Origin: Myxococcaceae bacterium
Lineage (GTDB): Bacteria; Myxococcota; Myxococcia; Myxococcales; Myxococcaceae
DNA length: 64,000 bases
Direction: 5' to 3'
Assembly: GCA_016793095.1 (NCBI GenBank)
Contig: JAEUJQ010000005.1
Coordinates: 152,766-216,765, forward strand
Shown one piece after another: positions 36,891 to 45,713 of the stretch (position 1 is the stretch's first letter; every line of letters starts with the position of its first letter). The notes under the pieces were generated by a model that was not told where the DNA came from, did not search any database, and saw only the letters and a program-made list of their open reading frames with translations. A program made the position numbers and the translations under genes.

Positions 36891-37937
36891 ATGGCCAGTG
36901 TCGCAGCAGAGGCCGGAAGATCGGCTCCGGAGCGCTTCGGGGGAGACGGGCAGCGCCGCGCGCAGGTGGTGGAGCACCTGAAGGAGCAGATCCGCCGGGT
37001 GCAGGCGGCGCCCCGGCGGTACCTGGTGACGCTGGCGACGGGCGTGGCCGAGCTCGACGCGCTCGGGGTGTTCCGGCTCGGCGGCGCGGTGGAGCTGTCC
37101 GGTGAGGAGGCCTCGGGGCGCACCTCGGTGGCGCTCTCGCTGGTGGCTTCGGCGTGCCGTGAGAAGCGCCTCGCGGCGTGGGTCGATGGCCCGCAGGAAC
37201 TCTATCCACCCGCGGCAGTGCCGATGGGCGTCGAGCTGAAGCGGCTGCTCGTGGTGCGACCGCCGGCGCCGGGGCAGCTCGTCTGGTCGGCGGTGCAGCT
37301 GTTGCGCAGCGGGGCCTTCACCTGCGTGGTGCTCGACGTCACCCACACCGGCGTGCAGCTCACCATGACGGACACGAAGAAGCTGCTCGACGCCGCGCGC
37401 GCCGGCGGCTCGCTGCTGGTGGTGCTGACCGCGAACGCAGCGCCGGCGCAGGGGCTGCTGCGGCTGGTGATGGCGACCCGCGCGGGCCAGCCGTCGATGG
37501 GAGGGGCTCACCTGCGGCTGGTGAGCGCGCCACCGCAGGAGGCCGAGCCCGAGCCCGAGGTGCACGTCGAGGTCGCCCGCGCGCAGGGTGTCACTGGCAG
37601 GCGGCTGGTGGTGCCCCGCGCCCGGCTCGCGAAGTTGACCCGCGGGCGGCGCGCCCAGGCGGTGCTGCCGGGCCTCGAGCTGCCGCGCGTGGCGCCTGCC
37701 GAGTCGCTCCAGCGGCCGAAGAAGAACCACCAGCGCGATGGGCAGGGCTTTCACGTCGTCACCCGGCCGGGCCGGGAAGGGCCCCTCGCGCTGCCCCTCG
37801 AGGGCGCGCTCCACTCGCCCGCGCCGCCGGGCAACCGCCGCAGACCCGCCGCGAAGCTCGCCGCGCTCGACGCGGTGCGGGCGACGCAGCCCGGGTCGGT
37901 GACGCCACCGAAGGTGAAGGTGAGGTCGTTCCGATGA
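36891..37937 (+). CDS. imuA: ImuA, RecA-like mutasome accessory protein
   Basis: Protein of 348 aa with a reduced RecA fold. The start at 36891 follows GGAGG; an earlier ATG at 36855 lies inside the LexA box and is rejected. The Walker A region is altered to SGEEASGRTSVALSL. LVTLATGVAELDALGVFRLGGAVEL and the central CVVLDVTHTGVQL match the ImuA layout. ImuA works with ImuB and DnaE2 in translesion synthesis and damage-induced mutation. Its stop overlaps the start of the Uma2-like gene (ATGA). The C-terminal 100 residues are basic and Pro-rich. Confidence 0.85.
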   Translation: MASVAAEAGRSAPERFGGDGQRRAQVVEHLKEQIRRVQAAPRRYLVTLATGVAELDALGVFRLGGAVELSGEEASGRTSVALSLVASACREKRLAAWVDGPQELYPPAAVPMGVELKRLLVVRPPAPGQLVWSAVQLLRSGAFTCVVLDVTHTGVQLTMTDTKKLLDAARAGGSLLVVLTANAAPAQGLLRLVMATRAGQPSMGGAHLRLVSAPPQEAEPEPEVHVEVARAQGVTGRRLVVPRARLAKLTRGRRAQAVLPGLELPRVAPAESLQRPKKNHQRDGQGFHVVTRPGREGPLALPLEGALHSPAPPGNRRRPAAKLAALDAVRATQPGSVTPPKVKVRSFR

Positions 37938-38524
37938 ACGTGCGCAGCTATGATGCAGGCATGCGTGAAGGAGACGTGGCTGGCCGCCTGATGACGTTCG
38001 CCGAGGCGGCGAAGCTCGACCCTGACACGCACGCCGGGGAGCTGGATGGGGGGCGGTGGGTTCCGGTGACGAAGAACACGTGGATGCACGGCGTGATCGT
38101 GACGAACGTCGCGATGGCGCTGAGGCTGTACGCCAGGAAGAACCGGGAGTGGGTCGTGTCGTCTGGAGATCCGGGAACGATGCTGGGCCATGGGCCCGAC
38201 ACCCTCCGCCGGCCTGACGTCGGCATGGTGCGCGCGTCACGCTTCCCCTCCGGTACGGGTGAAGCCGGCTGGCTCGAGAACGCGCCCGAGCTCGTCGTCG
38301 AGGTGAAGGGCGACGCGCAGACCTTCAGCGAGCTCATGAAGAAGGTCTTCGAGTACCTGCGCGCCGGCGCGCTGCTCGTCTGGGTCGTCAACCCCGAGCC
38401 GCAGACGGTCGTCTCGTTCGCGCCCGGCAAGGCGCCGCTGCTGTCCGCCGCGACCGACGTGCTCGACGGCGGCGACGCGTTCCCCGGCCTCACCGTGCCG
38501 GTCGCCGAGCTCTTCGAGCGGTGA
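37934..38524 (+). CDS. Uma2-family (DUF820) endonuclease-like protein
   Basis: Protein of 196 aa with the PD-(D/E)XK pattern typical of Uma2: Asp95 (RRPDVGMV), then Glu123 and Lys125 (PELVVEVKG), followed by KVFEYLRAGALLVWVVNPEPQTV. Uma2 proteins are numerous in some phyla, often without a known role. Here it overlaps imuA by ATGA and precedes imuB by 88 bases, so it is likely induced with the mutasome. An alternative start is ATG 37961. Whether it acts in DNA repair or is a passenger is unknown. Confidence 0.8.
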   Translation: MNVRSYDAGMREGDVAGRLMTFAEAAKLDPDTHAGELDGGRWVPVTKNTWMHGVIVTNVAMALRLYARKNREWVVSSGDPGTMLGHGPDTLRRPDVGMVRASRFPSGTGEAGWLENAPELVVEVKGDAQTFSELMKKVFEYLRAGALLVWVVNPEPQTVVSFAPGKAPLLSAATDVLDGGDAFPGLTVPVAELFER

Positions 38525-38587
38525 GTCCCCACCAGCGCTGACGCAGCCAGGCGCTCCCGGCGCCGTGCATGTCAGCCCCATCTGGTA

Positions 38588-38604
38588 CTGCATGAATGTT
38601 CAGG
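38588..38604 (+). promoter_or_regulatory. Second LexA (SOS) box upstream of imuB
   Basis: CTGCATGAATGTTCAGG matches the Myxococcus LexA motif at 14 of 17 positions with the core CTG...GTTCAGG intact. It ends 8 bases before the imuB start codon and runs into its ribosome-binding site GGAGGG, so imuB-dnaE2 can be controlled apart from imuA. Confidence 0.7.
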
Positions 38605-38612
38605 AGGGTGTG

Positions 38613-40565
38613 ATGCGAGTGGCGTACGTGCAGTTGCCGAGGTTTCCGCTCCAGCGGCTGGTGCTGGAGCAGCCGTCGTTCGCCGGCAAGCCGGTGGTGC
38701 TGCTGGAGGACGTGAGAGGCGCCGAGCGGGTGCGCTTCGTGTCGCGGGCGGCGAGCGCGGCGGGCGTGCGCCTGCACCAGACGGGCGCGGCGGCGTCGGC
38801 CACGGTGCCGGGGCTCTTGAAGCGCCGCTTCGACGCCGCGGAAGAGGAGAAGGCCCTGCGCACGCTCGGCGAGTCGTTGCTGGTGGTGACGCCGGGCTTC
38901 GAGCTCGACGCACCCGACGGGCTGTGGGTCGACGCCTCGGCCGCGCACCTCGCCGGCGGGGAGCAGGCTTTCCGGGAAGAGCTGATCGCCCGCTGCGGCG
39001 TGGCCGGCTTCCGCGCGCGTGTCGCCGTGGGCGCCGAGCGGTTCTCCACCCAGGCCATCTGCCGCTTCGGTACCGGCGCGGTGTTGCCGGCCGGGGGCGG
39101 CGCCGAGCTCGCCCAGACCCCGCTCGACGCGCTCGCCGGCGCCGGAGTCGGTGACGCGGTGCTCGGTCCACTCAAGGCGCTCGGGCTCACCACCCTGGGC
39201 GAGGTCGCCGCGCTGCCCATCGGCTCCCTCGCCGCCCGCTTCGGCGCCGAGGGCCACCTGGTCGCCCGGCTCGCCCGCGGCCAGGACGACTCACCCCTCG
39301 TTCCCGAGGTGCTGCCTGAGCTCATCGACGAGGCTGTCGCCCTCGACTGGCCCGCTGAGCAGCTCGAGCCCGTGCTCTTCGCGATCAAGATGGTCGTCGA
39401 TCGCGTGTGCGCGCGGCTCCAGGGGCGGCAGCGCGCGGCCGTACGGCTGACGGTGGGGCTCACGCTCGAAGGGCAGGGGCTCACTGCGCTGCCGCTGGTG
39501 CTCGCCCGGCCGGCGGCGCACTCGAAGCTGCTGCTCGAGCTCATTCGCCACCGGCTCACCGATCTGTCGGTGCGCCACCCGATCGCCGGCGTGCGGGTGA
39601 TCGTCGACGAGGCCTGCCCCGATCCCGGCCGGCAGCTCATGTTGGGTGACGCGCCTGCGGGCGACGCGCAGCTCGAGGTGGTGCTCTCGAAGCTGCAGTC
39701 GGCGCTCGGCGAGGCCGCGCTCTTCTCGGCCGAGCCGCTCGCCCGCCACCTTCCCGAGGCGGCGTGGAAGCTGGGGCCCTTCCGTCCGCCCGACGCCGGG
39801 CGACCCTCCGAGCTCTGGGGCGCCGTCGACGCCGGGTGGACCCTGGGAGAGCGGAGGGCTCCCGCGCCCACCGAAGGTCAGGTGCTCGTGCGAGCGGCCG
39901 AAGACGTGCGCGCGAAGGACCCGGCGCTGGCGAGCGCCTCGCGGGAGTCCCCGTCGAGGCAGGGCGAGCGCGCGAAGGACCCGGCGCTGGCGAGCGCCTC
40001 GCGGGAGTCCCCGTCGAGGCTGGGCGAGCGCGCACAGGATCCAGCCCGCGAGCTCGAGCTCCGGGAACGGAAGCAGACGAATGCCCAGTTCGCGCTGCTG
40101 GCGCCGCTCGCGCCGCCGGTCGCCGCTCCACCGGAGGCCACTCCCGCGCCCGACGTCTGGGCGCCGAAGGGCAGGGCGGCGCAGGGGCCGCATGAGGCCG
40201 AGGTGATGGACGTGATCGCCGGCCTCGAGGTGGGCGCCCGCTGGCGCGCGCCGAAGGCGAAGCCCGTCGCCGAGCCGCTGCTCCTGTCCGCGACGCTCGA
40301 GGCCCGACCGGCACGGCTGTTCCAGAAGCCGGCGCCGCTCCACGCCGATCTCTCGCCCGAGGGCCTGCTCTCGCACGTCACCCTGCAGGGCCGGCGGCGG
40401 CGCGTCGAGGCGATCGAGGGGCCTGAGCGACTGGTGGGCCAGTGGTGGAGCCCCGAGGCCGTCGCCCGCGACTACTACCGCGTGCGCCTCGAGGGCGTCG
40501 GCGTGCTGTGGGTCTTCAAGGACGGCGCCGACGGCCGCTTCTACGCGCACGGCGTCTTCGACTGA
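38613..40565 (+). CDS. imuB: ImuB, Y-family polymerase-like mutasome protein
   Basis: Protein of 650 aa related to Y-family polymerases but catalytically dead, as usual for ImuB. The first motif reads MRVAYVQLPRFPLQRL with no Asp, and the second reads LWVDASAAHL in place of the catalytic Asp-Glu pair. The palm, thumb and little-finger layout is otherwise present, with the C-terminal WWSPEAVARDYYRVRLEGVG...WVFKD...FYAHGVFD typical of the ImuB end. ImuB links DnaE2 to the clamp. It carries a 60-bp in-frame tandem duplication in its linker. The ATG at 38613 follows GGAGGG; dnaE2 follows after 2 bases. Confidence 0.9.
   Translation: MRVAYVQLPRFPLQRLVLEQPSFAGKPVVLLEDVRGAERVRFVSRAASAAGVRLHQTGAAASATVPGLLKRRFDAAEEEKALRTLGESLLVVTPGFELDAPDGLWVDASAAHLAGGEQAFREELIARCGVAGFRARVAVGAERFSTQAICRFGTGAVLPAGGGAELAQTPLDALAGAGVGDAVLGPLKALGLTTLGEVAALPIGSLAARFGAEGHLVARLARGQDDSPLVPEVLPELIDEAVALDWPAEQLEPVLFAIKMVVDRVCARLQGRQRAAVRLTVGLTLEGQGLTALPLVLARPAAHSKLLLELIRHRLTDLSVRHPIAGVRVIVDEACPDPGRQLMLGDAPAGDAQLEVVLSKLQSALGEAALFSAEPLARHLPEAAWKLGPFRPPDAGRPSELWGAVDAGWTLGERRAPAPTEGQVLVRAAEDVRAKDPALASASRESPSRQGERAKDPALASASRESPSRLGERAQDPARELELRERKQTNAQFALLAPLAPPVAAPPEATPAPDVWAPKGRAAQGPHEAEVMDVIAGLEVGARWRAPKAKPVAEPLLLSATLEARPARLFQKPAPLHADLSPEGLLSHVTLQGRRRRVEAIEGPERLVGQWWSPEAVARDYYRVRLEGVGVLWVFKDGADGRFYAHGVFD
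39908..40033 (+). repeat. 60-bp in-frame tandem duplication within imuB
   Basis: Bases 39908-39960 are identical to 39968-40020, a 60-base period, and a third partial copy follows at 40022-40033. It encodes GERAKDPALASASRESPSR twice in the Pro/Ala-rich linker. The absence of differences implies a recent event. It adds 20 residues and keeps the frame. Confidence 0.9.
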
Positions 40566-40567
40566 TC

Positions 40568-43500
40568 ATGTACGCCGAGCTCGTCGCCCGATCGAACTAC
40601 GCCTTCCTCCGCGGGGCCTCGCACCCCGAAGAGCTCGTCGAGGCCGCCGCCGCCCTCGGGCTGTCGGGCCTCGCCATCACCGACGACGACGGCCTCTACG
40701 GCCTCGTGAAGGCCCACCTCGAGGCGAAGGCGCGCGCCCTCAAGCTCGTGCTCGCCAGCCGCCTCACCCTCACCGACGCGCCGCCCATCGCCCTCTACGT
40801 GCAGACGGCGCAGGGCTACGCGCACCTCTGCGAGCTCATCTCCGAGAGCCGCCTCGCGCACCCCAAGGGCCACGCCGGGCTCTCGTGGCAGCGCGTGCTG
40901 CCGCGCGCCGGTGGGCTCGCGCTCGTGCTGCTCGATGACCCTACACGTCCCGCCGATCACCGCGTCGCCGCCCAGCTCGCCGAGGCCTTCCCCGGGCACT
41001 GCTACGTCGGCGTCTCGCGGCACCTCGTCGCTGACGACGAGGCTCGCTTCTTCGCGGCCCGGGCGCTCTCCGGTGCCATCGACGCGCCCCTGCTCGCTCA
41101 CAACGACGTGCACACCCACGCCCGCGACCGCCAGCCCCTGCAGGACGTGATGACGGCGATCCGTCTGGGCACCACGCTCGCGAAGGCCGGCACGCTCGTC
41201 TTTCCCAACGCCGAGCGAACGCTGAAGTCGCCCGCCGAGCTGCTCGCCCTCTTCCCCGACGCGCCCGAGGCCGTGGGCCGCACCATGGAGATCGTCGATG
41301 GCTCGGCGTTCTCGCTCGACGACCTGCGCTACACCTTCAGCGAAGAAGAGCTGCCGCCCGGCATGACGCGCCGTGCGTTCCTCGCCCACCTCTGCGAGGA
41401 GGGCCTGCGGGTGCGCTACCCGTCGGGTGTCCCCGAGGCCGCGCGCCGGCAGGTCGAGAAGGAGCTCTCGCTCATCGCCGCCCTCGAGTACGAGGGCTAC
41501 TTCCTCGCGCTGTGGGACATCGTCCGCTTCGCGCGCTCGAAGGGCATCCTCTGCCAGGGCCGCGGCAGCGCCGCCAACTCGGCCGTCTGCTACGTGCTGC
41601 AGATCACCGCCATCGATCCGGTGCGCATGAACCTGCTCTTCGAGCGCTTCCTCTCGATGGAGCGCAAGGAGCCGCCCGACATCGACGTCGACTTCGAGCA
41701 CGCGCGGCGTGAGGAGGTGCTCCAGTACGTCTACGAGAAGCACGGCCGCCACCGCGCCGCCATGGTGTGCGAGCACATCTGCTTCCGCGGCAAGCTCTCG
41801 GTGAAGGAGGTCGGCAAGGCGCTGGGCCTGTCAGTCGATCAGCTCGAGCGCCTGTCGAAGGCGATGGATCTGTCGGACGACGTGGGGCCCTGGCAGCTGC
41901 ACCAGGCCGGGCTGTCAGCGTCGGATCTCGCGGTGCAACAGACGATGGCGCTGTCGCGGCAGTTGTCGGGCATGCCGCGGCACCTGTCGATTCACGTCGG
42001 CGGCTTCGTGATCACCCACGGGCCGCTGGTGTCGATGGCGCCGGTCGAGGCGGGCGCCATGCAGGACCGCACGGTGGTGCAGTGGGAGAAGGACGATCTG
42101 TCGGCGCTCGACATCTTGAAGGTCGATCTGCTCGGCCTGGGCATGCTCACCGTGCTGGCGCGCAGCTTCGAGCTGATCGAGGCGGTGTGCGGGCGCCGCT
42201 ACGACATGGCCACCGTGCCCGCCGAAGATCCCGCCGTCTACGACATGATCTGCGAGGCCGACACGGTCGGCACCTTCCAGATCGAGAGCCGTGCGCAGCA
42301 GAACATGCTGCCGAGGCTCAAGCCGCGGTCCTTCTACGATCTGGTCGTCGAGATCGCGATCATCCGCCCGGGGCCGATCGTCGGCGAGATGGTGCACCCG
42401 TACCTGCGGCGGCGGAACGGCGAGGAGGCCGTCACCTACCCCTCGCCCGACGTGCAGGCGGTCCTCGAGCGCACCCTGGGCGTGCCGCTCTTCCAGGAGC
42501 AGGCCATGAAGCTCGCGATGGTGGCGGCGGGCTTCACGCCGGGTGACGCCGACGCCCTGCGGCGGGCGCTCACGCACAAGCGGGCGCACGAGAAGCTGCC
42601 GCGCTTCCGCGACCGCTACGTCGAGGGCTGCGTGAGCCGTGGCTACGACCGCGAGTTCGCCGAGAAGAGCTTCGACAGCTTCAAGGGCTTCTCGCACTAC
42701 GGCTTCCCCGAGAGCCACTCGGCCTCGTTCGCGCTGATCGCGTACGTGTCGTCGTGGCTCAAGCGCTACTACCCGGCGATCTTCACCGCCGCCCTGCTCG
42801 ACGCGCAGCCCATGGGCTTCTACGCGCCGCACACCCTCGTGGCCGACGCCTGCCGGCACGGCGTGGAAGCGCGGGCCGTGGACGTGAACCGCTCCACCTG
42901 GCGCTGCCAGCTCGAGCTCGACGGGCGCACGTCGGCGGGGCTCGTGCGCGCGCCCTCCGGTGGAGTGGTGCCCGAGCAGCCAGCCCTGCGGCTCGGCTTC
43001 GAGCTGGTGAAGGGGCTGCGCGAGGAGACCGCCACCCGCCTCGTCTCGGAGCGGGAGCGGAGCGGGCCGTTCACCTCGCTCGCCGAGCTCGCCCGGCGCA
43101 CCCGCGTGCCGAAGTCCGAGCTGTCGCGGCTGGTGCTGGCCGGCGCGCTCGGCTCGCTGACCTCGTCACGGCGCGCGGCGCTGTGGGAGCTCGCCGCCCT
43201 CGGCACCTTCGACGAAGACGATCTCTTCTTCGGGCTGCCGATGGCGGCCGACGCGCCGGCGTTTCCCCAGATGAGCGCCACCGAGCGCGTGGCCACGGAC
43301 TTCGACACCGTGGGCCTCTCGCTGGAGTCACACCCGGTCGGGCTGCTGCGGCCGCAGCTCAAGAAGGCAGGCGCGGTGACGGCCGAGCAGCTGCAGCAGG
43401 CGCCGAGCGGCAAGCTGGTGAAGCTGGGCGGGCTGGTGATCGTCCGCCAGCGGCCGCCGACCGCGAAGGGCTTCTGCTTCATGTCCGTGGAGGACGAGAC

Positions 43501-43654
43501 CGGCCTCGCGAACCTGGTGATCGAGCCCAGGCGCTTCGAGCAGCTGCGCAAGGAGATCACCGGCACCGCGCTCGTGCTCGCGGCGGGCCGGGTCGAGCGC
43601 AGCGGAAAGGTGGTGAACCTGAAGGTCGAGAACCTGGAGGCGCTGATGCCGTGA
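40568..43654 (+). CDS. dnaE2: Error-prone DNA polymerase DnaE2
   Basis: C-family polymerase of 1028 aa, the normal length for DnaE2. The PHP domain opens the protein (YAELVARSNYAFLRGASHPEELV). The polymerase core holds GILCQGRGSAANSAVCYVL and the catalytic Asp pair PPDIDVDFEHARREEV. The helix-hairpin-helix and an OB-fold (KLGGLVIVRQRPPTAKGFCFMSVEDETG) close it. It copies past lesions with ImuA/ImuB. The start at 40568 is 2 bases after the imuB stop, so the two are co-translated, and both are under the second LexA box. Confidence 0.95.
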   Translation: MYAELVARSNYAFLRGASHPEELVEAAAALGLSGLAITDDDGLYGLVKAHLEAKARALKLVLASRLTLTDAPPIALYVQTAQGYAHLCELISESRLAHPKGHAGLSWQRVLPRAGGLALVLLDDPTRPADHRVAAQLAEAFPGHCYVGVSRHLVADDEARFFAARALSGAIDAPLLAHNDVHTHARDRQPLQDVMTAIRLGTTLAKAGTLVFPNAERTLKSPAELLALFPDAPEAVGRTMEIVDGSAFSLDDLRYTFSEEELPPGMTRRAFLAHLCEEGLRVRYPSGVPEAARRQVEKELSLIAALEYEGYFLALWDIVRFARSKGILCQGRGSAANSAVCYVLQITAIDPVRMNLLFERFLSMERKEPPDIDVDFEHARREEVLQYVYEKHGRHRAAMVCEHICFRGKLSVKEVGKALGLSVDQLERLSKAMDLSDDVGPWQLHQAGLSASDLAVQQTMALSRQLSGMPRHLSIHVGGFVITHGPLVSMAPVEAGAMQDRTVVQWEKDDLSALDILKVDLLGLGMLTVLARSFELIEAVCGRRYDMATVPAEDPAVYDMICEADTVGTFQIESRAQQNMLPRLKPRSFYDLVVEIAIIRPGPIVGEMVHPYLRRRNGEEAVTYPSPDVQAVLERTLGVPLFQEQAMKLAMVAAGFTPGDADALRRALTHKRAHEKLPRFRDRYVEGCVSRGYDREFAEKSFDSFKGFSHYGFPESHSASFALIAYVSSWLKRYYPAIFTAALLDAQPMGFYAPHTLVADACRHGVEARAVDVNRSTWRCQLELDGRTSAGLVRAPSGGVVPEQPALRLGFELVKGLREETATRLVSERERSGPFTSLAELARRTRVPKSELSRLVLAGALGSLTSSRRAALWELAALGTFDEDDLFFGLPMAADAPAFPQMSATERVATDFDTVGLSLESHPVGLLRPQLKKAGAVTAEQLQQAPSGKLVKLGGLVIVRQRPPTAKGFCFMSVEDETGLANLVIEPRRFEQLRKEITGTALVLAAGRVERSGKVVNLKVENLEALMP

Positions 43655-43770
43655 GCCCAACACGCGGGCGAGCCCCTGCACCCCGGACCGTGCCGTCGAG
43701 GCGCCGGCAGAGCAGCTCTGGTTGAGACCCCCGACCGTCCACCAGGGAACGCGGCGACGCGCCGACGTCT

Positions 43771-44859
43771 TCAGCGGCCCGCGCCCGCGTCGGGGGCCGT
43801 CCTGCCCTCGAGCGCGGGGATCGTCGCGGGGAACTTCGCCGACAACGCCGCCAGGTGATCGAGCACCTCGTCGGCCGCCGCGCCCTCGACGAGGTAGGGC
43901 TGACAGGGGCGCTCCGGGTACGCGTCGCTGCGCGCGGGGGTGACCTCGACCCGCTCGACCGCCTGCCGCGTCACCAGCAGGTGCACCAGGGCGGTGCGCT
44001 TGTCGCCCGGGTTCCAGTTGCCTCCGAAGACGAAGTTGCCCAGCGAGTAGACGATCGGCTTCCCGCGGTACCGCTCGATGCCCTGCAGCACATGCGGGTG
44101 GGAGCCGATGACCGCCGAGGCGCCGGCGTCGATGGCCGCGTGGCCGAGCTGCACCTGGTAGGGCTCGGGCTGGCCCTTCCCCTCGCGCCCCCAGTGGAAG
44201 AAGGGGATGACGTGGTCGGCCTTCTTCTTCGCCGCCCGCACGTCGGCCTCGAGCATCGCCTGCAGCGCAGCGGTGTCGGAGAAGTGGCCGGCGACGCCCG
44301 GGGTGGTCCCGGTCGCGATCACCTCCTTCGGCTCGATGTTGCGATCGCCGAGGAAGAAGTACCCGAGGAACGCCACCTTCACGCCCTTCACGTCCACGAT
44401 CGCCGGAGTGCGCGCGTCGGCCAGCGAGCGGCCGGCGCCGAAGCGGGCGATCTTCGCCGTGTCGAGCACCGTCAGCGTGTCGAACAGCCCCTCAGCGCCG
44501 TAGTCCATCAGGTGGTTGTTCGCGAGGCTCACCACGTCGACGCCGCCGGCTTCGAGGCCTGCCACCAGCTCGGGCCGCGCGCGGAAGTTGAAGTTCTTCT
44601 GCAGCTTCGTGGCCTTGTCCGTGAAGGGGCACTCGAGGTTCACCACGAAGAGATCGGACGCGCGGGTCACGGCCTTCACGCGCTCGAAGCCCCACACCAG
44701 CGCGGCGTCCTTCGGCGTGCCCTTCTTCACCAGCTCGTCAGCCCACTCCTCGACGTGGAAGCCGAGCGTCACGTCCCCCGCGAAGGTGAGGCGCACGGGG
44801 GCGGCGGCGCCTGCGTCAGCCGTCGCCATCAACGAGACCAGCACCACGGTTGGCGTCAT
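43771..44859 (-). CDS. CapA-family metallophosphatase-like protein
   Basis: Secreted or envelope protein of 362 aa from the CapA (poly-gamma-glutamate synthesis) family, a calcineurin-like two-metal fold. Motifs are LTFAGDVTLG (Asp29), VVNLECPFT, VVSLANNHLMDYG, FFHWGREG and VIGSHPHVLQG, giving all expected ligands. A short signal segment opens the protein. In Bacillus CapA acts in capsule export; most homologues are uncharacterised. No capsule genes lie nearby. The 116-bp gap to dnaE2 contains no recognised feature. It is divergent from the TPR gene. Confidence 0.88.
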   Translation of the reverse strand: MTPTVVLVSLMATADAGAAAPVRLTFAGDVTLGFHVEEWADELVKKGTPKDAALVWGFERVKAVTRASDLFVVNLECPFTDKATKLQKNFNFRARPELVAGLEAGGVDVVSLANNHLMDYGAEGLFDTLTVLDTAKIARFGAGRSLADARTPAIVDVKGVKVAFLGYFFLGDRNIEPKEVIATGTTPGVAGHFSDTAALQAMLEADVRAAKKKADHVIPFFHWGREGKGQPEPYQVQLGHAAIDAGASAVIGSHPHVLQGIERYRGKPIVYSLGNFVFGGNWNPGDKRTALVHLLVTRQAVERVEVTPARSDAYPERPCQPYLVEGAAADEVLDHLAALSAKFPATIPALEGRTAPDAGAGR

Positions 44860-44903
44860 GGGAGCAGCATAGCCGCGGCCTTGGTGCTATCCCCACCGCC
44901 GTC

Positions 44904-45713
44904 ATGGCGCGCGACACGCTCGGCCAGTCCGACGAGCACAACTCGAGGGGCATCGAGCTGGCCGATCGCGGCTGGTTCGACGAGGCCATCAAGGAGTTCA
45001 AGAAGGCCATCGAGCTCGATCCCAACTCCGCGCACGCCCACGACAACCTCGCCACCGTCTACGCCGAGAAGAAGCAGTTCCGCGAAGCGCTGGCCGCGTA
45101 CCTCACCGCGCTCCGCCTCGAGCCCGACTCCGCCACGGTGCACTACAACCTCGGCGTCTTCCTCTCGACCTTCGGCAACGAGTTCGCCGTCGCCGAGTAC
45201 CAGGAGGCGATCGCCCTCGAGCCCGACTACCCCGATGCGCACTTGAGCCTGGGCCTCGCGCACGCCGACGGCGGGCGGCTCGACGAGGCGATGAAGGAGC
45301 TGCGCGTCGCCATCGACCTCGACCCGAGCGATCCCGTCGCGCGGCACGAGCTGGCGTCGCTGCTGATGGACCTCGACGACTACCGGAACGCGATCACCCA
45401 CTTGAAAGAGGTGACGCGCCTCGACCCGAAGCTCTTCGAGGCCTGGCTCGATCTCGGCATCTGCTACGCGCAGAAGGGCTTCTACGCGGAGGCCGAGCGG
45501 GCGTACGACAAGGCGGCCGAGCTCGAGAAGGGCGATGTGCTGCTGCTCTACAACCAGGCGGCGCTCTACGCCCTCTGGGGGCGGCCGGCCGACGCCCTCT
45601 CGCTGCTCACCCGCGCCGTCGCGGCTGACAAGGCGAAGGTGCAGGACTGGCTGCGCACGGATCCGATGTTCGACTCCCTCAAGGGACAGCCGGAGTTCGA
45701 GGCGCTGCGCTGA
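44904..45713 (+). CDS. TPR-repeat protein
   Basis: Soluble protein of 269 aa made of about six tetratricopeptide repeats, the best being HNSRGIELADRGWFDEAIKEFKKAIELDPN, VHYNLGVFLSTFGNEF and AWLDLGICYAQKGFYAEAERAYDKAAEL. No signal peptide with the start at 44904. An upstream in-frame start would overlap capA and is less likely. It is a probable protein-protein scaffold. The CorC-like gene starts at the base after its stop (TGA then ATG), so they are an operon. Confidence 0.85.
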   Translation: MARDTLGQSDEHNSRGIELADRGWFDEAIKEFKKAIELDPNSAHAHDNLATVYAEKKQFREALAAYLTALRLEPDSATVHYNLGVFLSTFGNEFAVAEYQEAIALEPDYPDAHLSLGLAHADGGRLDEAMKELRVAIDLDPSDPVARHELASLLMDLDDYRNAITHLKEVTRLDPKLFEAWLDLGICYAQKGFYAEAERAYDKAAELEKGDVLLLYNQAALYALWGRPADALSLLTRAVAADKAKVQDWLRTDPMFDSLKGQPEFEALR

